Shown: positions 25,871 through 33,296 of the stretch, piece by piece
How positions within the stretch are numbered: position 1 is the stretch's first letter
How the letters are laid out: each line of letters begins with the position of its first letter
NCBI GenBank assembly: GCA_020632885.1
Contig: JACKEQ010000028.1
Location: forward strand, 11,732 to 75,731
From: Alphaproteobacteria bacterium
GTDB lineage: Bacteria; Myxococcota_A; UBA796; GCA-2862545
Length of the DNA stretch: 64,000 nucleotides
Direction of reading: 5' to 3'
Made by a program: the position numbers and the translations under genes
Notes under the pieces: generated by a model
Seen by the model: only the letters and a program-made list of their open reading frames with translations
The model's database searches: none
What the model was told of the DNA's origin: nothing

Positions 25871-27670
25871 TCAGAGCCAGTCGGGGTCCGTGTCCAGGCA
25901 GGTCCGGTCCACGGGGTCCAGCAGGGACGCCCAGTGGGCCGTCAGGGGCAGCTCCCAGCGCGAGAACCAGCGGGCCGCGGCGAGCTTGCCCTTCAGGAAC
26001 GCGTCGTCCGGGTAGGACGCGAGCTGCGCCTCCGCCACGAGCACCTGACGGAGCCAGAGCCACGCGACGACCGTGTGGCCGAGCAGGTGCAGATAGGGCG
26101 TGGCGTTCGCGAGGAGCAGGTCCACGTCGCCCGTCTGCCCCACACCCGCGAGGGACGTCGTGACGCTGACGACCCGCTGCACCGCCACCTGGAGCTGCCC
26201 CGCGAGCTCACGCGCCACGGGCCCGGCGGACGCGGCCTCCGCGAGGGTCGCGCCGATCTCCTGCAGGAGCACGGGACCGGCCCCCATGCCGAGCACCTTG
26301 CGGCCGAGCAGATCGAGGGCCTGGATGCCGTTGGTGCCCTCGTGGATGGGGTTCAGGCGGTTGTCGCGGAACAACCGCTCCACCGGGTAGTCGCGGGTGT
26401 AGCCGTAGCCGCCGAGCACCTGGATGGCCGTGTCGTTCGAGCGCACGCCGTAGTGGGAGCACCAGGCCTTCACGATGGGCGTGAGCACGTCCAGGAGGAG
26501 CCCGAGCCGGCGGGCCTCCTCGGCGTCTCCGGCCTCCCGGGCGAGCCGGGTGCGGTCGACGAGGGACGCCGCGTACAGCGACAGCGCGAGGCCGCCCTCC
26601 GCCAGGGCCTTCTGCTCGAGGAGCATGCGGCGGACGTCCGTGTGGCCGACGATGGGGATCTGGGCCGAGGTGGGGTCGCGGTCGCGGAGGGGCCGTCCCT
26701 GCGGGCGTTCCCGCGCGTAGCCGAGGCTGGCGCGGTAGCCCGCCCAGGCCATCGTGGACGCGCCCATGCCGACGGCGATGCGGGCCTCGTTCATCATGTG
26801 GAACATGTAGGTGAGCCCACGGTGGGGCTCGCCGACGAGCCAGCCCACCGCGCCGCCCTCGTCGCCGAGGGCCCACACCGTGTTCACGGCGGCCCGGAAG
26901 CCCATCTTGTGGTTCAGGCCCACGACGCGCACGTCGTTCTCGACGGTGAGGGCACCGTCGGCGTCCTCGAGCAGCCGGGGCACGATGAACAGGGAGATCC
27001 CGCGGGTGCCGGGGGGTGCGTCGGGGAGGCGGGCGAGCACGAGATTGACGATGTTCTCGCCCATGCCGTGGTCGGTCCCGGTGATCCACATCTTGCTGCC
27101 GAACAGCCGGAACGACCCGTCGGGCTGGGGCTCTGCGCGGGTCGTGAGGTCGGCCAGGGAGGACCCCGCCTGGGTCTCGGAGAGCGCCATGGTCCCGAAG
27201 TAGCGGCCCTCGATCATGGGCTGCATCCACCGTGCCTTCTGCTCTGGGGAGCCGTGGGCGGCGAGCAGGTTGGCGGCGGCCTGGGTGAGGCTCGCGTACG
27301 AGAGCAGCGGGGTGTTCGCCGCGGCGAACAGAACGCCGATAGCCGTGGTGACGAGGTACGGCAGCTGCATCCCGCCGTCCTCCTCATCGAAGGCGGCCGC
27401 CAGGAAGCCCGCCTCCATGTAGGCGTCGAGGGCTTCCTTCGCGACGGGGTCGAGCGCCACGCGCCCGTCGACGAGCTGCGGCTCCGACGCGTCCAGGATG
27501 GGTGCCGTGGGCAGGAAGACGTCCACGGCGAGCTGCCGGGCGAGGTCGAGGATGTCGCGTACGCCGGGGAGGTCGTGGGCGGCGAACCGGGCGTGGTCGA
27601 TCAGACCCTCGAGGTCGAGGAGATCCTCGAGGAGGAAGTGGATGTCGCGCAGCGGGAATCGGTCGGTCAT
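25871..27670 (-). CDS. acyl-CoA dehydrogenase (long, DmdC/FadE5-like)
   Basis: 599 aa. The ATG at 27670 is preferred, since GAGGTG lies ahead of it; an in-frame GTG two codons earlier is weaker. N-terminal helical domain, FAD-binding middle domain (ALSETQAGSSL, KMWITGTDH), then the helical domain with the catalytic Glu in NPIHEGTNG. A C-terminal extension of about 120 residues is typical of the larger subfamily that includes 3-methylmercaptopropionyl-CoA dehydrogenases. It oxidises an acyl-CoA at the alpha-beta bond. Divergent from a PadR regulator across a palindromic site, so probably under its control. Confidence 0.92.
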   Translation of the reverse strand: MTDRFPLRDIHFLLEDLLDLEGLIDHARFAAHDLPGVRDILDLARQLAVDVFLPTAPILDASEPQLVDGRVALDPVAKEALDAYMEAGFLAAAFDEEDGGMQLPYLVTTAIGVLFAAANTPLLSYASLTQAAANLLAAHGSPEQKARWMQPMIEGRYFGTMALSETQAGSSLADLTTRAEPQPDGSFRLFGSKMWITGTDHGMGENIVNLVLARLPDAPPGTRGISLFIVPRLLEDADGALTVENDVRVVGLNHKMGFRAAVNTVWALGDEGGAVGWLVGEPHRGLTYMFHMMNEARIAVGMGASTMAWAGYRASLGYARERPQGRPLRDRDPTSAQIPIVGHTDVRRMLLEQKALAEGGLALSLYAASLVDRTRLAREAGDAEEARRLGLLLDVLTPIVKAWCSHYGVRSNDTAIQVLGGYGYTRDYPVERLFRDNRLNPIHEGTNGIQALDLLGRKVLGMGAGPVLLQEIGATLAEAASAGPVARELAGQLQVAVQRVVSVTTSLAGVGQTGDVDLLLANATPYLHLLGHTVVAWLWLRQVLVAEAQLASYPDDAFLKGKLAAARWFSRWELPLTAHWASLLDPVDRTCLDTDPDWL

Positions 27671-27719
27671 GGGCACCTCGCGCCGAGCCTATTCCACCGA
27701 TCGCAGGTCCGCGTGCTGG

Positions 27720-27744
27720 ACAGATATATCTGTGAGATATATCT
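27720..27744. promoter_or_regulatory. tandem palindromic operator for the PadR regulator
   Basis: A perfect 14-bp palindrome ACAGATATATCTGT (27720-27733) is followed one base later by a second, AGATATATCT (27735-27744). It is strikingly AT-rich against the surrounding 70% GC. It lies 7 bases before the padR-like start codon and about 50 bases from the divergent dehydrogenase start, matching PadR operators (ATGT/ACAT-type dyads) in kind though not in exact sequence. Likely autoregulation plus control of the dehydrogenase. Confidence 0.75.
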
Positions 27745-27751
27745 GTTGGAT

Positions 27752-28282
27752 ATGTCACGCTCCCGCACGCCGTTCGTCGTCCTCGGGCTGCTCCTCTGGG
27801 AGCCGATGTCCGGGTACGACCTGAAGTCCACCATCGAGCGCACCGTCGGCCACTTCTGGCAGGAGTCGTACGGTCAGCTCTACCCCACGCTGAAGGCGCT
27901 CCACGCCGAGGGCCATGTCACCCTCGATGTGGAGGCGGCCGGTGCTCGGCAGCGGAAGGTCTACGCGATCACCCCGGCGGGTCGGGCCGCATTCTCGGAC
28001 TGGCTGGCACAGCCCCACGAGGTGACGCCTGCCCGCAACGAGCTCCTGCTCAAGGTGTTCTTCGCGTCCGTCGCGGAACCGCACGCCCTCGTTCCCCACC
28101 TCGAGGCCGCCCGTCGGCAGGCGCAGGAGCGGCTCGAGGTGCTGGTGGCCATCCGGGAGGCCGTGCGGGTCGAGGAGGCCACCGACCATCAGCGGCGGTG
28201 CTGGCTGCTCACCGTCGAGTACGGCATCCGGATGGCCGAGGCCACGATCGGCTGGGCGACCGACGGACTGGAGCCGGGATGA
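27752..28282 (+). CDS. PadR-family transcriptional regulator
   Basis: 176 aa. The N-terminal winged helix reads FVVLGLLLWEPMSGYDLK, the standard PadR start, with SYGQLYPTLKALHAEGHV as recognition helix and wing. The C-terminal dimerisation helices cover residues 85-170. PadR proteins are ligand-responsive repressors. The operator palindromes immediately upstream and the divergent acyl-CoA dehydrogenase suggest an acyl or aromatic effector (inference). ATGA overlap with the next small gene. Confidence 0.9.
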   Translation: MSRSRTPFVVLGLLLWEPMSGYDLKSTIERTVGHFWQESYGQLYPTLKALHAEGHVTLDVEAAGARQRKVYAITPAGRAAFSDWLAQPHEVTPARNELLLKVFFASVAEPHALVPHLEAARRQAQERLEVLVAIREAVRVEEATDHQRRCWLLTVEYGIRMAEATIGWATDGLEPG

Positions 28283-28380
28283 GGGCGCGGGGCCTCGCTC
28301 TGGCGGTCCTCGTCGCGGCCTGCACGTGCAGCCTGACCGCGCTGTCGGCCTTCTCGTGTGTGCTGGCGGTGCACCCGTGA
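28279..28380 (+). CDS. tiny lipoprotein-like peptide (33 aa)
   Basis: The ATG at 28279 overlaps the PadR stop (ATGA), and its stop overlaps the next gene's GTG (GTGA), so it is translated in line between two real genes. The product is a signal-like hydrophobic segment with LVAAC resembling a lipobox, then more Cys. It could be a lipopeptide or a leader that couples translation. The evidence is mainly the tight overlaps. Confidence 0.45.
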   Translation: MRARGLALAVLVAACTCSLTALSAFSCVLAVHP

Positions 28381-29144
28381 GCCGCGTGGTGGGGGGTCTC
28401 GCCTACCGGGTGGAGGGCTCAGGTCCGCCGGCCTTGTTGTTGCACCCTGCATTCGCGGACAGCCGCGCCTTCGATGGCGAGGTGGCGGCGCTGAAGGATC
28501 GAATGACCCTCGTGCGCGTCGATCTGCCGGGGCATGGCGCCACGCGCGGCCGCGCCGACGCCCCCACGATGGACGCCGTCGCCGACGCGCTCGCGGCGAT
28601 CCTGGAGGCCGAGGGGCTCGAACGGGTCGATGTGCTGGGCGTGTCGCTCGGCTCGCTCGTAGGACAGGACTTCGCGCGCCGCCATCCCGAGCGGGTGCGC
28701 TCTCTGACCGCGCTCGGCGGCTACCCCGTGGACGACCCCACGCTCGCGCGGGCGCAGCGGTGGGCATTGCTCACGTTGTTGGCGGCGCTCGTGTTCACTC
28801 CGGCGCGTTTCCGGCGTCGGGTGGCCCGCGAGGCCACGGCGACATCGGCTGGCCGGGCGTGTTTCGAGAGGTTGGCGGCAGACTTCGGGCTGGGCAGCTT
28901 CCTGGCGATGCGCGGCATGGACCGGGTGGTCGACGGGGAGCGCACGGATGTGTTGGGTTGCCCGCTCCAGCTGCTGGTCGGCGAGCACGACCTACCCCTG
29001 ATCCACGAGGCGAACGCCCGTTGGCACGCTGCCGTCCCTGGAAGCCGGCTGGAGGTGCTCACCGGGGCCGGGCATTGCGCGAACCTCGACGAGCCCGATG
29101 CGGTGCACGCGGCGTGGTTGCGGTTCCTGGCGCTGCGGCCCTGA
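28377..29144 (+). CDS. alpha/beta hydrolase
   Basis: 255 aa, GTG start in a GTGA overlap. Fold signatures: LLLHPAFADSRAF oxyanion region, DLPGHGATRG, nucleophile elbow GVSLGS, acid in GEHDLP and catalytic His in GAGHCANLD. It resembles the 3-oxoadipate enol-lactonase/peroxidase-like group of small cytosolic hydrolases. Likely in one operon with the PadR regulator. Substrate unknown. Confidence 0.85.
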   Translation: MSRVVGGLAYRVEGSGPPALLLHPAFADSRAFDGEVAALKDRMTLVRVDLPGHGATRGRADAPTMDAVADALAAILEAEGLERVDVLGVSLGSLVGQDFARRHPERVRSLTALGGYPVDDPTLARAQRWALLTLLAALVFTPARFRRRVAREATATSAGRACFERLAADFGLGSFLAMRGMDRVVDGERTDVLGCPLQLLVGEHDLPLIHEANARWHAAVPGSRLEVLTGAGHCANLDEPDAVHAAWLRFLALRP

Positions 29145-29149
29145 CCCAC

Positions 29150-29683
29150 GCGGACGTCTGGCCCGGCCAACGGGTACCCGAGGTCTGGCCCCGGACGTCG
29201 CGCCCACCCTCACCCCGTCCGAGGGCGGACCCGGTCCCCCGAGGTCTGACCCCAACCGAACGTCTCACCACGAGGTCTGACCCCGTCCGAGGTCGAGGTC
29301 TGACCCCACCCGGACCTCCAACCCCAGAGACGACCGCGTCGGAGGTCTGACCCCGTCCGAGGCGGACCCAGGTCCCAGAGGTCTGACCCCACCCGGACGT
29401 CTGCCCCCGTCCGAGGGCGGACCCGGGACCCAGAGGTCTGACCCCACCCCAGGTCTGACCCCACCTGACCCCACCCGGACGTCTGACCCGGCGACCGGGG
29501 TACCCGAGGTCCGGCCCCGGACGTCGCACCCACCGGAGGTCTGACCCCGTCCGAGGTGGAGGTCTGACCCCACCCGGACCTCCGACCCCAGAGACGACCG
29601 CGTCGGAGGTCTGACCCCGTCCGAGGGCAGACCCGGGTCCCAGAGGTCTGACCCCACCGGGGTCTGACCCCACCCAGACGTCT
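29150..29683 (+). repeat. array 5 of the GGTCTGACCCC motif
   Basis: About 15 motif copies with GTCCGAGG, CACCCGGACGTC and CCCGGGTCCCAGA fillers. A direct repeat of about 90 bases is seen: 29274-29362 and 29535-29625 differ at only a few positions. The gap continues to 29868 without a supported gene; 29690-29860 reads as Pro-rich noise and should hold the promoter of the 29869 gene. This is the last array; none occur between here and 64 kb. Confidence 0.9.
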
Positions 29684-29868
29684 TACCGATGTCCACCGCC
29701 CCACCCAGACCTCCGACCCCGATTCCGACCCGCCTGGACCCGCCGCCTCCCCCGCGCTACGAACCCACAGGGCGCCAGGCAGCCCCACCGCCGAAACGCC
29801 CTGGATCACGACGACATACGACACCCACCAGTCCCGGAGGAGCGGAGAGAGGGACAGCAGGAGTGGAC

Positions 29869-30366
29869 ATGTCGATCCTCGAAGAGCTGCGCACCCACGC
29901 GCGAGACCTCCACGTCGCCCTCGTCGGCGGCGACCACGACCTCCTCGACTACGTCAACCGCGGAGCCCGCCAGCGCGTCGGCCCCGACGACGTCCAGCGG
30001 CGACACGTGCTCGCCGGCATCGCCCGGCACCTCGGGTTCCGCGGGTGGTCCCACCTCACCGCCGTCGCCGCCCTCGACGAGGACGACCACGGAGAGCTCT
30101 ACGTCCCCAGGAAGGCCGGCGGGTTCACCAACGTGTGGAGCGCCACCTGGGAGGAAGCCGCGGACATCCGAGCGGCCAACGACGGCTGGCTCCTCCCGTG
30201 GCGGAGGCAGTTCGTCGTCGTGACCCCGGCGTTCGTCGAGGACGTGCTCGGCATCGATCCGGCCCACGAGGACGGGCTCCGCACGGGACACGACCTCGCC
30301 CGGCCGCAAGACACCGCGGCCCGCGACCGCCTGTTCGCGACCACCGTGCGCCACCGCCTCGGCTGA
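29869..30366 (+). CDS. hypothetical soluble protein (165 aa)
   Basis: The ATG at 29869 follows GCAGGAG and starts MSILEELRTHARDL; a longer frame runs into the repeat array and is not trusted. Residues 10-70 resemble the helical pattern ALxxGDxxxLxxV ... ARHLGFRGWSHLTAV found in proteins that join ankyrin-like repeats in myxobacteria. The second half (YVPRKAGGFTNVWSATW, FVEDVLGI) is not recognised. No signal peptide. Convergent with the next gene after 5 bases. Confidence 0.6.
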   Translation: MSILEELRTHARDLHVALVGGDHDLLDYVNRGARQRVGPDDVQRRHVLAGIARHLGFRGWSHLTAVAALDEDDHGELYVPRKAGGFTNVWSATWEEAADIRAANDGWLLPWRRQFVVVTPAFVEDVLGIDPAHEDGLRTGHDLARPQDTAARDRLFATTVRHRLG

Positions 30367-30371
30367 CGGGG

Positions 30372-32888
30372 TCAGGGCGCCGGGAGCTCCACGCGCACCC
30401 GGCGCCCCTTCCGCCACACCCAGGCAGCGCAGGCCCGCCGGCCCAGCGCGCGGGCGAGCTCCTCCTCCGACAGCTCGGAGACATCGAGCCCGCAAGCCTC
30501 CCGGAGCACGTCGCCCGGGAAGAGGTCCACCCGCTTCTGGTCCGCCGAGGCCACCCGCAGCCCGAGCGGCGAGCGCCGCCAGACCACATCAGGGTCCGCC
30601 GGACCCGCCTCCAGCACCACCCGTCCGTCCCGAGGACGCCCCACCTCCAGGTCGCCCACCCGGATCCGCGCATCCGGCCACACCGCCAGCGCCGGGATCC
30701 GCGCGACGCCGTCGACGCCCGTCGTCGAGGTGCGCCCCGCCACCCCCACCGACACCGCGACCGCCGGCAGACCCGAGGCGTTCACCACCTGGATCTCCGG
30801 GACCGGGTCACCCGCAGAGGGCACCGCCACCGAGGTCGGCCCCGCCACATCCAGCCTGACGTGCCCGACCCCCGACCCGAGACCCACCGCCCGCCACGGA
30901 CCCGGAGCCAGCCAGGTGGGCCCATCCGCACGCGCCTCGACGACCGCGCCACCACGCACGAACACGACGTCCTCCCCCCGGACCTCCACCGGCCAGGCCC
31001 ACACCCGGCAGACCTCCTGGTAGCCCTCGAAGGTCGTGGAGCCCGGACACACCGCGACCCCGTCGTCCCGCCGCGCGAGCCATCCCTCCCCGTCCGTCCG
31101 CAGACCCGGCAGATCGGCATCCCGCAGGGCCGCGCCATCCGGCCCGACGTACCGCACCCGCGGGACCTCCCGGACGACCTCGCGCACCACGAGCTCCGCG
31201 TCCGACCCCACCGTCGCGGTGCCGACGAACGCGGTGTCCCCGACGTCCCCCCGCACCCGGCAGAACGCGCCCGGCGCTCCCCGCAGGAAGAAGTGGCCAT
31301 CGGGCCCCACCGCCACCGACGCCTCCACGCACCCATCCACCTCGAGCACCCGGGGGCCCTCACCCTCCACGCGGCCCCGGAGCGCCGTGCGCGGCGGGAG
31401 GTCGACGTCGACGGAGGCACCCACGGCGAGGACCTCCGGGCGCCCGAGGTCCGGGTGCTCCACCCGAAGCGCGTCGCCCACCGCAGACAGCTCGAAGCGA
31501 CCCTTGCGGTCCGTTCGCACAGGTTCGCCACCCGCCGACACCCAGGCCCCCTCCAACGGCAGCCCGCCCACCGCGACGCGCCCGCGGACCACCAAGGCCT
31601 CCCCGGGGACCTCCGGCGCGGCCGGGGGGGCCGTGTACCCGCACGCCGTGGCATACCCGCTCGAGCACGCCAGCCGGGCAGCCCCCGCACGCCGCGCCTC
31701 CGGAACCCGCCCGAGCCAGCCCTCGCAAACGGGCCCCTGACCGAGCCGGCAACCCGCCTCCCAGAAGGCGTCCGACGCCAGGGACACCAACGCACCATCC
31801 AGGGCGAGCTCCGCGCACGCCTCCCCGGCCCCGAGCAGACAGGCGCGCTCCCACGCTGCCGCCGCGCCCGCCAGATCCCCCGCGCTCCGTTGGGCCTCCG
31901 CGAGCACCATGCACGCGTTCCGATCCAGGAAGTGCCCGCACGCCCGCACCTCCCGTGGAATCACCGGGAATCCCGCATGCCGCTCCGACCGCGGGGCCCG
32001 GGGCACCGGAGGCAGCGGCGAGCCGAGCCGCCACGCCTGCACGCCTGTCCGTCCCGCCACGATCACGGTCGGCCGACCCTCGATCGCCACCACGACCGGT
32101 GGCCCCACCGGCGGGGAACGCCCCTCGCCGTGCGCCAGCAGCCTCCCGTCGGCATCGAGGACGACGACGTCGCCGAGCGATGTGACGGCCACCAGGTCCT
32201 TGCGCCCGTCGCCGTCCACGTCCGCCACCACCGGGTCCACGTCGAACCCGGCAGCCTGCAACGGAGCCGTCCACACCGTGCCCGAAGGCCCCGCACAGAC
32301 CACGGGCCGGCCGGACCCGACGGCCGGCAGCGCCACCAGGCAGCTCCCGAGCCCCGCCAGTGGCCCCCCGGCATCCAACGGGAAGCCGCCGACCTGCGCG
32401 CCATCGACGGGGTCGAGCACCTGAAGCCCGCCATCCACGACCCGGACCAGCCGGTCGTCCCACCAGGCGATCCCACCGCCGGAGAGCTCCCAGACGGCCT
32501 CCCCGGCCGCGTCGTAGCCCGCGATGCGCCCGCCGTGGTCGACGATCAGCCGCCTCCCGCGCACGGTACCGTCGCGTCCCCCCGGGAGCCCGACCTCGCC
32601 AGCCGCCGTGACGAGCCTCGTGGCGTCTGGCGTGATCAGCACGGCACGGTCGCCCCCGAAGCGCACCACACCGCCCTTCGCGTCGTCCCACCAGCCGAGT
32701 CGCGTGGTGTCCACCGCACCGACGACACCCCGGGAGTCGAGGCCCACCCAGCCGCGCTCCGTGCGCACCGCCAACCCCTCGGGTCCGGCGGACAGGCCCG
32801 GCTCGACGACGGCCCCGATCTCGGCAGACCAGAGAGGTTCGAGCGAGCGGGGCTCCGCGGCGAGAGCCAGCGACAGGAGCACGGACAT
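30372..32888 (-). CDS. large secreted multi-domain protein
   Basis: About 838 aa from the ATG at 32888 (an in-frame ATG lies three codons earlier). Signal peptide MSVLLSLALAAE. Residues 20-300 form a beta-propeller-like region with repeated Trp and Gly strands and one Ca-type loop DVDGDGRKD. Residues 310-420 are Cys-rich helical repeats (ACMVLAEAQ, ERACLLGAGEAC, GCRLGQGPVCEGW), Sel1/TPR-like. Residues 430-830 are several beta-sandwich carboxypeptidase-regulatory-like modules, each with a GRFELSAVG-type turn. Probably an exported binding protein. No function recognised. Confidence 0.7.
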   Translation of the reverse strand: MSVLLSLALAAEPRSLEPLWSAEIGAVVEPGLSAGPEGLAVRTERGWVGLDSRGVVGAVDTTRLGWWDDAKGGVVRFGGDRAVLITPDATRLVTAAGEVGLPGGRDGTVRGRRLIVDHGGRIAGYDAAGEAVWELSGGGIAWWDDRLVRVVDGGLQVLDPVDGAQVGGFPLDAGGPLAGLGSCLVALPAVGSGRPVVCAGPSGTVWTAPLQAAGFDVDPVVADVDGDGRKDLVAVTSLGDVVVLDADGRLLAHGEGRSPPVGPPVVVAIEGRPTVIVAGRTGVQAWRLGSPLPPVPRAPRSERHAGFPVIPREVRACGHFLDRNACMVLAEAQRSAGDLAGAAAAWERACLLGAGEACAELALDGALVSLASDAFWEAGCRLGQGPVCEGWLGRVPEARRAGAARLACSSGYATACGYTAPPAAPEVPGEALVVRGRVAVGGLPLEGAWVSAGGEPVRTDRKGRFELSAVGDALRVEHPDLGRPEVLAVGASVDVDLPPRTALRGRVEGEGPRVLEVDGCVEASVAVGPDGHFFLRGAPGAFCRVRGDVGDTAFVGTATVGSDAELVVREVVREVPRVRYVGPDGAALRDADLPGLRTDGEGWLARRDDGVAVCPGSTTFEGYQEVCRVWAWPVEVRGEDVVFVRGGAVVEARADGPTWLAPGPWRAVGLGSGVGHVRLDVAGPTSVAVPSAGDPVPEIQVVNASGLPAVAVSVGVAGRTSTTGVDGVARIPALAVWPDARIRVGDLEVGRPRDGRVVLEAGPADPDVVWRRSPLGLRVASADQKRVDLFPGDVLREACGLDVSELSEEELARALGRRACAAWVWRKGRRVRVELPAP

Positions 32889-32916
32889 GCCGCGCATCCT
32901 ACACGGAGGGAGGAGT

Positions 32917-32947
32917 GGCCCGGAGGGAGTATCCTACCCTCCGGGCC
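32917..32947 (-). terminator. strong hairpin terminator downstream of the permuted RNAs
   Basis: GGCCCGGAGGG (32917-32927) and CCCTCCGGGCC (32937-32947) are perfectly complementary over 11 bp with a 9-base loop. Two smaller hairpins (CGCGA...TCGCG near 32956-32971 and GGCC-TTC-GGCC just beyond) lie between it and the RNA. On the minus strand it ends the unit 34040 to 32947 just before the next gene begins. Confidence 0.65.
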
Positions 32948-33005
32948 GAAGGCCGCGATTCTTCTCGCGTCGACAACGGCAGTGGTCCCGGTGATCTGCC
33001 TGAGC

Positions 33006-33076
33006 GTTGGCGCCCTACCACTGGACTATCCACCCACAGAGAGGGCGGAGCGGGGTTCGAACCCGCGACCTCCAAC
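33006..33076 (-). ncRNA. circularly permuted tRNA-like RNA (class I type)
   Basis: Read on the minus strand, the 3' half of a tRNA comes first. It holds GTTGG (33072-33076), the 5-base variable loop AGGTC, a perfect T arm GCGGG-TTCGAAC-CCCGC (33050-33066), acceptor strand TCCGCCC (33043-33049) and discriminator T (33042). After only six bases (CTCTGT) the 5' half follows: acceptor strand GGGTGGA (33029-33035), TA, D arm GTCC-AGTGGTA-GGGC, then CCAAC (33006-33010). The acceptor strands pair at 7 of 7 (one G-U) and CCAAC pairs with GTTGG. Flanking GTGGTC (33102-33107) and GACCAC (32982-32987) can extend that stem. The anticodon loop cannot be fixed. Either a permuted tRNA gene or a YrlA-like tRNA mimic. 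Confidence 0.75.
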
Positions 33077-33149
33077 GGGGGTCCGGAAACTTCGAGATGT
33101 CGACCACGGCAGATACTCAGTCTCGGAGGACTCGTCTGAGTCTGTGTCC

Positions 33150-33234
33150 GCAGCACCGGGTGTCCGGCGCGTCTACCCTTCCGCCATCCCCACACAGGTG
33201 ATTGTGGGGAGCAGGACTCGAACCTGCACGCCGC
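33150..33234 (-). ncRNA. circularly permuted tRNA-Leu-like RNA
   Basis: Same order as its neighbour. The 3' half comes first: variable-stem strand GCGGC (33230-33234), T arm GCAGG-TTCGAGT-CCTGC (33211-33227), acceptor strand TCCCCAC (33204-33210), discriminator A (33203). After nine bases comes the 5' half: GTGGGGA (33187-33193), TG, D arm GCG-GAAGGGTAGA-CGC, then CCGG-ACAC-CCGG, then GCTGC (33150-33154). Acceptor strands pair perfectly, and GCTGC pairs with GCGGC (one G-U) as a Leu-type long variable stem. The sequence of both arms is close to tRNA-Leu, but the anticodon loop is only about four bases, so ordinary decoding is doubtful. It may be a tRNA mimic. Confidence 0.7.
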
Positions 33235-33296
33235 GGGATTCAGTCTGAGCCTGAGCTTGAGCTTCCTCCAGAGGGAGAGCGGATTGTGCCCATCCC

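Noticed and set aside
33006..33234. Two ordinary tandem tRNA genes with a short spacer
   Set aside because: No 5' half lies upstream of either T arm and no T arm follows either D arm at tRNA distance, while the adjacent 3' and 5' acceptor strands pair perfectly with each other in both cases.
33006..33234. Two-piece (permuted) tmRNA
   Set aside because: Both units have canonical D-stems and no tag-encoding frame ending in AA-stop; two different acceptor types are present.
33006..33234. tRNA halves separated by a group I intron
   Set aside because: Flanks are too short and I see no P3-P7 core elements; halves are in reversed order.
30045..33248. 1067-codon plus-strand frame across the 30372-32888 gene and the tRNA-like RNAs
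   Set aside because: Runs antisense to a gene with a signal peptide and through structured RNA; Pro/Arg-rich shadow composition.
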